From NCBI GenBank assembly GCA_035415815.1, contig DAOOGR010000067.1:1-9572 (forward strand): DNA of 9,572 nt. Direction: 5' to 3'. Under the pieces are notes generated by a model, which worked only from the letters and a program-made list of their open reading frames with translations, was not told where the DNA came from and did not search any database. Source of the DNA: Rectinema sp003452735 (GTDB lineage Bacteria > Spirochaetota > Spirochaetia > Treponematales > Rectinemataceae). Shown here piece after piece: positions 1 to 6,486 of this stretch (position 1 is the first letter of the stretch; the number at the start of each line of letters is the position of its first letter). Position numbers and translations under genes: made by a program.

Positions 1-590
1 GTCCGCGCGCCGGCTCCGTCAACCTCGATAGTCGCCCGCTTATTTCCTATTCGGCCAGAGAACGCTCGCGGTTGATAGCATTTTTGCCCCAGCTTGAAAA
101 GCTTGCCTTCAATTATCGAGTCTTGGATTTTGTATTGATGGGTCGCACGCCTTGCATGGAAGTCCTGGCCTTGCCAGGAAAGGAAGATGAAGAAGCCGCA
201 CTAAAGGCGCTTTCTCTTTTTGGGTTAGATTCGTTTAGCATGCGCAATATCGGCGAGCTGTCCGGTGGCGAGTTTCAGCTTGTGCGAATCGCGCGTTGCC
301 TTGCTCAAGGGGCTTCTATTCTAATTCTGGATGAGCCGGCAAGCATGCTAGATCCAGCGCATTCGCGGCATATCGCTGATGCGCTTGCTTCCCTTGCCGA
401 TTCAGGCAAGACGATAATCTACACAACGCACGATATCGACCTAGCCATTTTTCTAGGAGGTCATGCACTTATCATCTCAGAAGGAAAAATCCAGTGGATC
501 GGCGCGGCGGGTGGCCTCGTCAACGAAGACATACTTGGCCGCGCCTATGGCATTTCATTTTCTATAAAACAATTGCCCAGCGCTTTCTAG
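1..590 (+). CDS. ABC transporter ATP-binding protein, FepC/BtuD-like (5' partial)
   Basis: This is the ATPase of an ABC importer of the iron-siderophore/haem/cobalamin class (COG1120 type), which powers a FecCD-like permease at the inner membrane. The reading frame is open from position 3 to the TAG at 588-590. The codons before the TTG at 72 encode family-typical residues (a GSV-x-LD strand, then SARERSR), so the gene begins left of the window and TTG 72 is not a start. Visible in order: the Q-loop (FLPQ, Gln codon at 90), the ABC signature LSGGEFQ (258-278), Walker B ILILDEP (318-338), the D-loop SMLD (342-353) and the H-loop His in TTHD (codon at 429). The missing part should be about 50-60 residues, including Walker A, since family members are about 250 residues. 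The substrate cannot be read from the ATPase; a molybdate/tungstate importer of the MolC type is a possible alternative. The gene converges on the minus-strand purine operon. Confidence 0.93.
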   Translation, partial: PRAGSVNLDSRPLISYSARERSRLIAFLPQLEKLAFNYRVLDFVLMGRTPCMEVLALPGKEDEEAALKALSLFGLDSFSMRNIGELSGGEFQLVRIARCLAQGASILILDEPASMLDPAHSRHIADALASLADSGKTIIYTTHDIDLAIFLGGHALIISEGKIQWIGAAGGLVNEDILGRAYGISFSIKQLPSAF

Positions 591-595
591 AAAGC
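582..595. repeat. 14-bp perfect palindrome across the ABC gene stop codon
   Basis: GCTTTCTAGAAAGC is perfectly self-complementary and contains the TAG stop of the ABC gene. In RNA it could form a 5-bp stem with a CUAG loop. No T-tract follows on either strand, so it is not a convincing intrinsic terminator. The 57-bp gap between the two convergent genes shows no better terminator. Confidence 0.35.
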
Positions 596-647
596 TGCTA
601 AACCAATAGCCAAAAAGAGAATCCACATGGTTACAAAAGACCGAATA

Positions 648-1865
648 TCAGAAGTTGCCGTAAGTTCTCTGTCTGCCTCTGGCTAAGAGGCTCTCGAGCA
701 GCTCGGCTGGTCGTTCAAATTTTCCCAAGAGAATCATCGCCGCAATGATATAGGGTTTGTAGCTGGCCTCTCTATATGTGTCATCGCGGTAGCGATCGAA
801 CACGCTGGCGGCAACCTCGCCGGCTGCACAAGATACGCCGGTGATATCGGCAGGGAGGCAATGCATATAGAGTGCTTGTGGGGAATTCTTGCCTGCGCTC
901 CTCGTCAGCTTCATTTTTTCCTCGGTGCATTCCCAGTCTTTGAATTTTGCATTGTTGGCAAGCGCTTCTCTCTCGAGTTCTTTCAAGCCTTCTTTATCTC
1001 CAGCATGGAGAAGGGGCACACGGCGGAGCATTACATCGTAGGGCGCCCAGCTTTTCGGATACACGATATCGGCATCTTTGAAGGCTTTGTCCATCGAATC
1101 AGTGTAAGAAAAGCTTCCGCCAGATTCGGCCGCCTGTTTCTTGGACATTTCGACGACATCACCGATGAGGTCATATCCTTTTGGATATGCGAGCACAATG
1201 TTCATGCCGAAGCGGCTCGCTAGTCCTATGATCCCCTGTGGCACCGAAAGTGGCTTGCCGTAAGAGGGGCTATAAGCCCAGCTCATAGCGATCTTTTTGC
1301 CTTTAAGCTTATCGAGGCCTCCAAAGTAATGCACAAGGTGCAGAAAATCAGCCATCGCTTGGGTTGGATGATCGATGTCGCTTTGAAGATTTACTATAGT
1401 AGGCCGAGAAGGCAAAACGCCTGCCTTTACTCCCTCATCTAGAGCTTTTCCCACTTCTCGCTGGTATCTATCGCCTTCGCCTAAATACATATCATCCCTA
1501 ATTCCTATGGCTTCGGTAAGAAAGCTTATCATATTTGCAGTCTCGCGGACGGTTTCGCCATGAGCTACCTGGCTCTTTCCCTCATCTAAGTCCTGGATGT
1601 ATAGACCCAGCAAATCGCAAGCGGAAGCAAAGGAAAAGCGAGTTCGGGTCGAATTGTCGCGGAAATTGGATACTGCGATGCCTGAATCCCAGACTTTAGG
1701 TGAGATGTTGCTATCTCTCATGGCGCGAAGGATATCGGCAACTAAAAAGGTGGCCTCGATTTCTGGGACTGTTTTCTCCCATGTTAGCAAGAAATCCTTT
1801 TTACACATTGCAATTTTCTTGCCGCGAAGATCATCTATGAGGTTCTCGATTTGATTTCTATCCAT
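648..1865 (-). CDS. ygeW: Knotted carbamoyltransferase YgeW
   Basis: This is a cytosolic member of the aspartate/ornithine carbamoyltransferase superfamily, YgeW branch, 405 residues (E. coli YgeW is close to 400). The carbamoyl-phosphate site is seen as STRTR (residues 72-76), HPTQ (167-170) and HCLP (335-338). The stretch SWAYSPSYGKPLSVPQG (196-212) and the later IVYPKSWAPY are typical of YgeW and of the knotted subgroup rather than of OTCase or ATCase. In E. coli the gene lies in the ygeWXY-hyuA-ygfK-ssnA purine-catabolism region. The favoured role is phosphorolysis of a ureido derivative of 2,3-diaminopropionate to give carbamoyl phosphate; this substrate is recalled, not read from the sequence. 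The ATG at 1865 is preceded by AAGGAG (1875-1880), 9 nt away. It is the last gene of the operon, 82 bp after the symporter gene. A short C-terminal extension ends in RTYGNF. Confidence 0.94.
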   Translation of the reverse strand: MDRNQIENLIDDLRGKKIAMCKKDFLLTWEKTVPEIEATFLVADILRAMRDSNISPKVWDSGIAVSNFRDNSTRTRFSFASACDLLGLYIQDLDEGKSQVAHGETVRETANMISFLTEAIGIRDDMYLGEGDRYQREVGKALDEGVKAGVLPSRPTIVNLQSDIDHPTQAMADFLHLVHYFGGLDKLKGKKIAMSWAYSPSYGKPLSVPQGIIGLASRFGMNIVLAYPKGYDLIGDVVEMSKKQAAESGGSFSYTDSMDKAFKDADIVYPKSWAPYDVMLRRVPLLHAGDKEGLKELEREALANNAKFKDWECTEEKMKLTRSAGKNSPQALYMHCLPADITGVSCAAGEVAASVFDRYRDDTYREASYKPYIIAAMILLGKFERPAELLESLLARGRQRTYGNF

Positions 1866-1880
1866 TCAAAAAATCTCCTT

Positions 1881-1926
1881 TTTAAGAAAAAATTTCCTTT
1901 CAAGAAAAAAGCTACTTCAAGAAAAA
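1881..1926 (-). repeat. Three short direct repeats in the pre-ygeW gap
   Basis: On the plus strand, TTTAAGAAAAAA (1881-1892), TTCAAGAAAAAA (1899-1910) and TTCAAGAAAAAC (1916-1927) recur with a period of 17-18 bp. On the transcribed minus strand each copy reads as a run of T followed by CTTRAA. The array fills most of the space between the hairpin after the symporter gene and the ygeW ribosome-binding site. It could be a protein-binding array or a U-rich RNA element such as an RNase or Hfq-type target, or simply slippage-prone AT-rich sequence. The function is unknown. Confidence 0.6.
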
Positions 1927-1945
1927 CCTCATTCTAAGATTGAGG
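1922..1945 (-). terminator. Weak intrinsic terminator/attenuator after symporter gene
   Basis: On the minus strand, immediately after the symporter stop codon, CCTCA (1945-1941) pairs with TGAGG (1931-1927) around a 9-nt loop and is followed by TTTTT (1926-1922). The stem is only 5 bp, so termination would be partial at best. It could lower ygeW expression relative to the upstream genes, or mark a processing point. Confidence 0.4.
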
Positions 1946-1947
1946 CA

Positions 1948-3369
1948 TTATTCTTCGATTTTTAATTCCGGAGCAGGTGGCCGACCCATAGCCCGTTCTA
2001 TGTAAGTTACAATAATAAATGTTATAAAGCTGGAAGCGGAACCTACGACTATGGGTAGAAATCCATAAGGATTATCCACCTTCATCTGATTAGCAAGGAT
2101 TTGCCAACCGATACCTACCGCAGAACCGACAAAAATCGATATGACGCCTGCAGCCTTACCCACATTCTTCCAAAGAAGACCAAGTAAAAAGGCTGCAATA
2201 GGTCCAGCCGCGCGAAGCATAAAAGAAAAGACATTGAGAGTGATGATATCGATCTTGAAAAGTGCAATGAACATGGCTCCAATGCCTATTATCACATTCA
2301 TCGCGCGAGAAATGGCAATCTGAGACTTATCCGAAAGATCGCTCTTGAAGTAAGGAAGCAAATCCTTGGTAATGATCGTCGAGGCGCAGAGCATATCGGA
2401 ATCCGCACTCGACATTGTAGAGGCTATGATTGCGGCCGAGACCGCGCCCGCTACCCAGGCAGGAGTATGGCCGAAGATGACATTTGCCAGAACCTGATTG
2501 CTTGGCATGTTAGGATTGATCGCATAGCCAGCTAGCCCAATGAATGTAGGTACAAAAGAGAAGACACCCATAAAAACAGCTGCCCAGATTAGAGCATTTT
2601 TGCTAGCCTTTGCATCCTTAGCAGAAAAAATTCTTGAGACCATCTCAGGGCCAGCGGTAAAGGTAAGAAAGTAATTGATTACCAGAGAGAGTATTCCAAG
2701 AAAACCCAGCGTCCCAAATGGTTTAAGCTTTTCCGAAGGCAGGCTTGACATCATGTTGTTCCATCCGCCCGCTGCGTTCACAGCAAAGGGAAGTGCGATG
2801 AGCAGTCCAAGGAAAATAATGATCCATTGGAAAAGATCGGTGATAGAATCTGCCCAGAGCCCTCCCATTGTGGTATATAAAATCGTAAAACCCGCAGCGA
2901 GTACAATTGCAAAATTGAGATCTAGCCCGATTAGAAGAGAGAGAATGGTGCCCGATGTAAGGATTTGAGATGCCGTAAGGCAGAATAGCGATACGATATT
3001 GAGAATGGCCGAAGTGATGTGGGCTGTCTTGCCAAACCGGCGCCCCACAACTTCCGGTATAGTAAAAGCCATTACGCCTCGTAGTTTAGGAGCAAAGAAA
3101 ATCATTGGAATTAGGCCAATAGAGGCAGCCATCACATACCATACCGCCGAAATTCCCCAAGAACCAAAGGCTCGGTTAACAAGGCCATTAGTTGAACCGC
3201 CACCTATGTTGTTTGCTGCAAGGCTGCAGGCAACGATGATCATCGGCACGGCTCGTCCTGCCAACATGTAATCGGCGCTTGTCTTGATCAGCTTTTTGTT
3301 CGTCCAGAACCCTATTGCAAGCATTGCAGCCAGGTAAACCAAGACAATAATGAGAGCAGTCGTGTTCAT
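1948..3369 (-). CDS. Sodium:solute symporter (SSS family), probable purine/ureide uptake
   Basis: This is an inner-membrane Na+-coupled importer of the SSS (SLC5-like) family. It has 473 residues dominated by hydrophobic segments, consistent with the family's usual 13 TM helices on the LeuT fold. The unwound first core helix carries AANNIGGGST (51-60). The family signature YTTMGGLWADSITDLFQ lies at 165-181. The Na2-site-like serines sit in STMSSADSD (317-325). The start ATG at 3369 has a near-ideal AAGGAGG (3375-3381) 5 nt upstream. It lies 17 bp after the deaminase gene, so it is co-transcribed. SSS members carry proline, pantothenate, sugars, urea and other solutes, and the sequence alone does not give the substrate. 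The neighbours suggest a purine, urate, hydantoin or ureide, which would be unlike the common purine carriers (NCS1, NCS2/NAT). Family assignment is certain; substrate is inference. Confidence 0.92.
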   Translation of the reverse strand: MNTTALIIVLVYLAAMLAIGFWTNKKLIKTSADYMLAGRAVPMIIVACSLAANNIGGGSTNGLVNRAFGSWGISAVWYVMAASIGLIPMIFFAPKLRGVMAFTIPEVVGRRFGKTAHITSAILNIVSLFCLTASQILTSGTILSLLIGLDLNFAIVLAAGFTILYTTMGGLWADSITDLFQWIIIFLGLLIALPFAVNAAGGWNNMMSSLPSEKLKPFGTLGFLGILSLVINYFLTFTAGPEMVSRIFSAKDAKASKNALIWAAVFMGVFSFVPTFIGLAGYAINPNMPSNQVLANVIFGHTPAWVAGAVSAAIIASTMSSADSDMLCASTIITKDLLPYFKSDLSDKSQIAISRAMNVIIGIGAMFIALFKIDIITLNVFSFMLRAAGPIAAFLLGLLWKNVGKAAGVISIFVGSAVGIGWQILANQMKVDNPYGFLPIVVGSASSFITFIIVTYIERAMGRPPAPELKIEE

Positions 3370-3386
3370 AAGGTCCTCCTTGATCC

Positions 3387-4748
3387 TTATGTTATTCCCG
3401 CCTTCTTATAAAGGCGAAGGGCGACCTTGTTCGCATCTTCTTTAAGCTTCTCTTCGTCGATACAGACGATGCGGCCATTGTCGACCACTATTTTTCCGTT
3501 GACAATGACCATCTCGGCGGCATGATCGTAGCCGCAGAACAGGAGAGCAGCCGAGGGGTCCGAAAGCGATCCTGCATAAGCGAGCTTATCGACATTCCAG
3601 CAGGCTATGTCTGCCAAGGCTCCTTCTTCGATAGAGCCAGCTTGTTCCCAACCCAGGATTGTGGCACCCCCTTTTGTTGCAATTCGCCAGGCTTCCTTGG
3701 AAGCTAGGCCAGTGGCGCCATAGCGTACGCGCTGCAGTAGCAGCGCTTGTCTTGCCTCTCCAAGCATGTCCGAACTATCGTTGGAAGCAGAGCCATCGAC
3801 CGCCAGCCCCACCGGGACTCCAATGTCCAGCATCTCCCTTACGCGGCAGATGCCGGAGCCCAGTCTCATGTTGGAAGAGGGACAATGCGCAATGCCTGTC
3901 CTGGTTTTGGCTAAGAGCTCTATTTCTTTATCATTGAAGAAGATGCCATGGGCATACCAAACATCTGCTCCAAGAAAGCCGCAGTCTTCCATGAGTCTTA
4001 AAGGCCGGCGGCCATAGATCTGAACACAATAGTCCTCTTCGTCGGCTGTTTCCGCTAGGTGAGTATGAAGCCTCACTCCATATTTCCTAGCTAGGATTGC
4101 CGACTCTTTCATGAGCTCCTCGGAAACAGAAAAAGGACTGCATGGCGCTAAAGCAACGCGATGCATCGAGTCCGCAGAAGGATCGTGGAATTTCCTAATC
4201 GTATCCTCACAGTGAGCTAATATGCTTTCTTCATCTTGCACTACCGAATCTGGAGGAAGCCCACCATCCTTCTTCGATCGGGACATAGAGCCACGTGTGG
4301 CAAGAAAGCGTATACCGATATCTGATGCGGCTTTAAACTGAAGTGTGGGGATATCGGCCTCAAAACCTTGTGGATATACGTAATGGTGATCCGTAGTGGT
4401 CGTGCAGCCGGTCTTTATCAATTCTGCCATGGCCAAAAGGCTCGAGATATAGACTGCCTCTTCGTCGATACCTTTCCATATTTCATAGAGATAGACGAGC
4501 CAATCGAAGAGCTTGGCAGTCTGCACGGCTGGTAGATTACGGGTAAGGGTCTGATAGAAATGATGGTGCGTATTGACTAAGCCTGGTGCTACAACAAGAT
4601 GCGAAGCATCGATGACCCGAGCGCCGCAAGGAATTGAGATATTTTTTGCAATTTGGGTTATCCGATTTCCTTCCAGGAGCACGTCGACGCCGTTTAGATC
4701 TTCATCTTCAAGGCGAACTACTCGAAGGCAATCCTTTAAGAGGATCAC
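3387..4748 (-). CDS. 8-oxoguanine deaminase-like amidohydrolase (COG0402)
   Basis: This is a cytosolic metal-dependent deaminase of the amidohydrolase superfamily, 453 residues, resembling 8-oxoguanine deaminase (8-oxoguanine + water to urate + ammonia) and the related SsnA/AtzB/chlorohydrolase group. The metal site is visible: HxH at 61/63 in VNTHHHFYQT, His230 with Glu233 in LHTHLAE, His267 in YAHGIFF, and the catalytic Asp318 in VDGSASND. LFDWLVYLY (80-88) and ALAPCSPFSV (199-208) are features I associate with the 8-oxoguanine deaminase branch. The GTG start at 4748 overlaps the TGA of the upstream gene (GTGA). An internal GGAGG lies 7 nt before it, implying translational coupling. The product urate fits the YgeW gene in the same operon. 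Alternatives are a guanine/isoguanine or triazine-type deaminase, or an SsnA-like enzyme acting later in urate breakdown. The superfamily is certain, the exact substrate likely. Confidence 0.88.
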   Translation of the reverse strand: MILLKDCLRVVRLEDEDLNGVDVLLEGNRITQIAKNISIPCGARVIDASHLVVAPGLVNTHHHFYQTLTRNLPAVQTAKLFDWLVYLYEIWKGIDEEAVYISSLLAMAELIKTGCTTTTDHHYVYPQGFEADIPTLQFKAASDIGIRFLATRGSMSRSKKDGGLPPDSVVQDEESILAHCEDTIRKFHDPSADSMHRVALAPCSPFSVSEELMKESAILARKYGVRLHTHLAETADEEDYCVQIYGRRPLRLMEDCGFLGADVWYAHGIFFNDKEIELLAKTRTGIAHCPSSNMRLGSGICRVREMLDIGVPVGLAVDGSASNDSSDMLGEARQALLLQRVRYGATGLASKEAWRIATKGGATILGWEQAGSIEEGALADIACWNVDKLAYAGSLSDPSAALLFCGYDHAAEMVIVNGKIVVDNGRIVCIDEEKLKEDANKVALRLYKKAGIT

Positions 4749-6244
4749 TTTTGAACCTCCGCATCGAAATCCTCGATGAGCTCATCTAAGGCCGCAACTT
4801 GCTGGTGTAAGCTTCCCCAATAGTTGCGATAATCGCTCCACTGAGCTCGAAGTTCTGGGAGCTCCTTTCCGAGCTGTTCTATCCATGTAAAATATTTTAG
4901 ATTGTGAACACGCCGCTTATCGACATGCGTCATTTCGAAAACGTAATCGACCGATAAGTCCTGCAGGCATTCATAGTCGCGGTCGGCCTGGCGCTGATCG
5001 TATGGGCCGCGCTCTGCGGTTAGTTCCACGAGACGCGATTGATACAGTTCCATCGAGTCGGTGAACATTGTGAATACGATATCATCTTCGCCAAGTTCAT
5101 AGTACTTTGCGAATTTTATGGCAGCGATGAGATTTCCCGCTCCGGATATGCCAAGCCAATCCAGTTTTTCCACTATAGAAGGATCGGTGCCTGTTTCCAA
5201 TAGAAGCTCTCGGCCTGCCGGTTCGTTGAAAAGCCGAATGAGGCGCATTGGAAGTTCATCATCGACTCCGACCGCAGCGTCGGTATCCCGAAGGTTGTGT
5301 ATCCATGGAATATGCTTGTCGCCAATTCCTTCTATACGATGAGCCCCAAAACCATTCTCTAGAATTGTGGGGCACTGCAGTGCTTCTGCGACCGCGAGCT
5401 TTGCGCCAGGGAATTTCTCCTTGATATAGGAGCCTGAGCCGAGCGTTCCAGCTGAGCCGGAGGATAGCACTACACCGCAAACCTGAGCGCTTTCTCCGTT
5501 AGCATGGGTGCCCTTTTCACCAGCTTGGGTAGCAGCGCCGCTGATCGTAGCGAACACTTCTTCCATGGCTGGGCCGGTGATCGCATAGTGCCATAGATGG
5601 TTAGGCAGCTGATCGAATTGATTGAAGATGACTACATCTTGGCGAGTTTTTTGCAGCTCGACGCACTTATCGAAGATTTCTTTTACATTAGATTCGCTTC
5701 CTGGCGTGGCTATGATTTCTTCGGCCATAGTCTTGAGCCAATCGAATCGCTCGCGGCTCATTCCTTCGGGGAGAATTGCGACGCTCGGGCAGGCGAGCAA
5801 GCGCGAAATGTATGCTCCGCCTCTGCAATAATTGCCTGTGCTGGGCCAAACAGCCTTCTTGCTGGTTGGGTCGAACCTGCCAGTTACGAGCTCTGGAGCA
5901 AGGCAGGCGTAAGCTGCGCCTACTTTATGTGCACCGGTAGGGAACCATTTGCCTGCGAGTCCGATAATTCGGGCTTTTGTGCCAGAGATAGATCGAGGAA
6001 TTTCGATGAAATTGACTGATCCATATCCACCGCCAAATTCCTTGGGCTCATTGTGCCAGTTGACTCTGAATAGATTCCGCGGATGTACATCCCAAAGGCC
6101 AATACCGTAGAGTTCAGCCCTTATTGCACTTGGTATCTTTGCGGGATCGCACATCTGGGCAAAAGTTGGCAGAAGAATTCCTCTTTTCTTGCAATGTTCG
6201 ATATTCTTTTTTCTTTGGGATTCGTCGATGGCTAGATCGATCAT
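4745..6244 (-). CDS. Fold-type II PLP-dependent lyase (cysteine synthase/diaminopropionate lyase-like)
   Basis: This is a cytosolic pyridoxal-phosphate enzyme of the tryptophan-synthase-beta fold (499 residues from the ATG at 6244). The Schiff-base lysine is most likely Lys107 in PTGAHKVGAAY. STGNYCRGG (135-143) matches the asparagine loop that holds the substrate carboxylate. SSGSAGTLGSG is the glycine-rich phosphate-binding loop, and GIGDKHIP and GISGAGNL match later cysteine-synthase-fold segments. It is about 100 residues longer than typical YgeX (2,3-diaminopropionate ammonia-lyase, about 400) or cysteine synthases (about 310), with extra N-terminal and C-terminal regions. It is the first gene of the operon, followed by the deaminase gene with a 4-bp overlap. 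By context it may convert the amino acid left after YgeW action to pyruvate and ammonia, but this is inference. The frame stays open to a TTG at 6292, but AAGGAG 6 nt before the ATG at 6244 decides the start. The fold is certain, the reaction not. Confidence 0.88.
   Translation of the reverse strand: MIDLAIDESQRKKNIEHCKKRGILLPTFAQMCDPAKIPSAIRAELYGIGLWDVHPRNLFRVNWHNEPKEFGGGYGSVNFIEIPRSISGTKARIIGLAGKWFPTGAHKVGAAYACLAPELVTGRFDPTSKKAVWPSTGNYCRGGAYISRLLACPSVAILPEGMSRERFDWLKTMAEEIIATPGSESNVKEIFDKCVELQKTRQDVVIFNQFDQLPNHLWHYAITGPAMEEVFATISGAATQAGEKGTHANGESAQVCGVVLSSGSAGTLGSGSYIKEKFPGAKLAVAEALQCPTILENGFGAHRIEGIGDKHIPWIHNLRDTDAAVGVDDELPMRLIRLFNEPAGRELLLETGTDPSIVEKLDWLGISGAGNLIAAIKFAKYYELGEDDIVFTMFTDSMELYQSRLVELTAERGPYDQRQADRDYECLQDLSVDYVFEMTHVDKRRVHNLKYFTWIEQLGKELPELRAQWSDYRNYWGSLHQQVAALDELIEDFDAEVQK
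4756..4760 (-). promoter_or_regulatory. Ribosome binding site fixing the GTG start of the deaminase
   Basis: GGAGG on the minus strand lies 7 nt before the GTG at 4748-4746, inside the last codons of the PLP-lyase gene. Together with the GTGA stop/start overlap it supports the non-ATG start and coupled translation. Confidence 0.75.
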
Positions 6245-6250
6245 GCTAGA

Positions 6251-6256
6251 CTCCTT
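6251..6256 (-). promoter_or_regulatory. Ribosome binding site fixing the PLP-lyase start
   Basis: AAGGAG on the minus strand, 6 nt before the ATG at 6244-6242. The longer TTG start at 6292 has no purine-rich site before it and lies at about the expected transcription start, so the shorter protein is preferred. Confidence 0.8.
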
Positions 6257-6269
6257 GCAATGGTATATA

Positions 6270-6284
6270 TGATAAGGTTTATCA
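6270..6284. promoter_or_regulatory. Candidate operator palindrome in the operon leader
   Basis: TGATAAGGTTTATCA is a perfect 6-3-6 inverted repeat (TGATAA/TTATCA). It lies about 11-25 nt downstream of the transcription start predicted from the -10 box at 6302-6307 and before the PLP-lyase ribosome-binding site. That is where a repressor would block the operon. A related half site (TTTATC, 6334-6339) lies upstream of the -10. GTATAT (6263-6268) and ATATAC (6294-6299) form a looser outer inverted repeat. The cognate regulator is not in the window. Confidence 0.5.
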
Positions 6285-6301
6285 ATGAGCAAAATATACG
6301 C

Positions 6302-6310
6302 ATTATAACA
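6302..6310 (-). promoter_or_regulatory. Extended -10 promoter of the purine operon
   Basis: On the minus strand TGTTATAAT gives a perfect TATAAT (6307-6302) with the TGn extension (6310-6308). No good -35 box is seen at 16-18 bp (the best is CTCGCA at 6331-6326), which is usual for extended -10 promoters or for activated ones. The predicted start near 6295 leaves a leader of about 50 nt before the PLP-lyase ATG, too short for most riboswitches. Confidence 0.6.
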
Positions 6311-6399
6311 TGCTAACCCGCTTTCTGCGAGAGTTTATCTGTTTGCCTTATGTATAGAGCGAGCAAAGTAAGCCATAAATCTTTTTAAAGTCCAAAGTC

Positions 6400-6428
6400 T
6401 TGAAAATGCCTCTTGAATGCAGCAGAAT
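6400..6428 (+). promoter_or_regulatory. Candidate sigma70 promoter of the histidine kinase operon
   Basis: TTGAAA (6400-6405), 17-bp spacer, CAGAAT (6423-6428): 5/6 and 4/6 matches to consensus. An overlapping AT-rich stretch, TATAAA at 6428-6433, is an alternative -10 without a well-spaced -35. The kinase ATG follows at 6487 with AAGGGGG (6476-6482) as ribosome-binding site. The rest of the divergent gap 6311-6399 is AT-rich and shows no gene. Confidence 0.35.
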
Positions 6429-6486
6429 ATAAATTAGTAAGGCATCTCTCTGAATTGGGCATAGCTCGATTGAGTAAGGGGGATAA

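Noticed and set aside
72..590. Complete ABC ATPase starting with TTG at 72
   Set aside because: The frame is open and family-like upstream to position 3, and a start at 72 would omit Walker A; the gene is cut by the window edge.
591..647. Bidirectional terminator between convergent genes
   Set aside because: Only a 4-bp GCTA/TAGC stem and the stop-codon palindrome are present, with no properly placed T-tract; not enough to call.
861..1223. 120-codon plus-strand open frame opposite ygeW
   Set aside because: It is a shadow of a strongly conserved gene, with no domain or start signal.
5597..6019. 140-codon plus-strand open frame opposite the PLP lyase gene
   Set aside because: It is antisense to conserved coding sequence, shows no recognisable protein features or ribosome-binding site, and is explained by codon usage on the other strand.
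6245..6292. N-terminal 16-residue extension of the PLP lyase from TTG 6292
   Set aside because: There is no ribosome-binding site, and it overlaps the predicted transcription start and the palindrome; the ATG at 6244 has AAGGAG at 6 nt.
6245..6295. Purine or xanthine riboswitch in the operon leader
   Set aside because: The leader is only about 50 nt and the sole structure is the short palindrome; I see no conserved riboswitch core.
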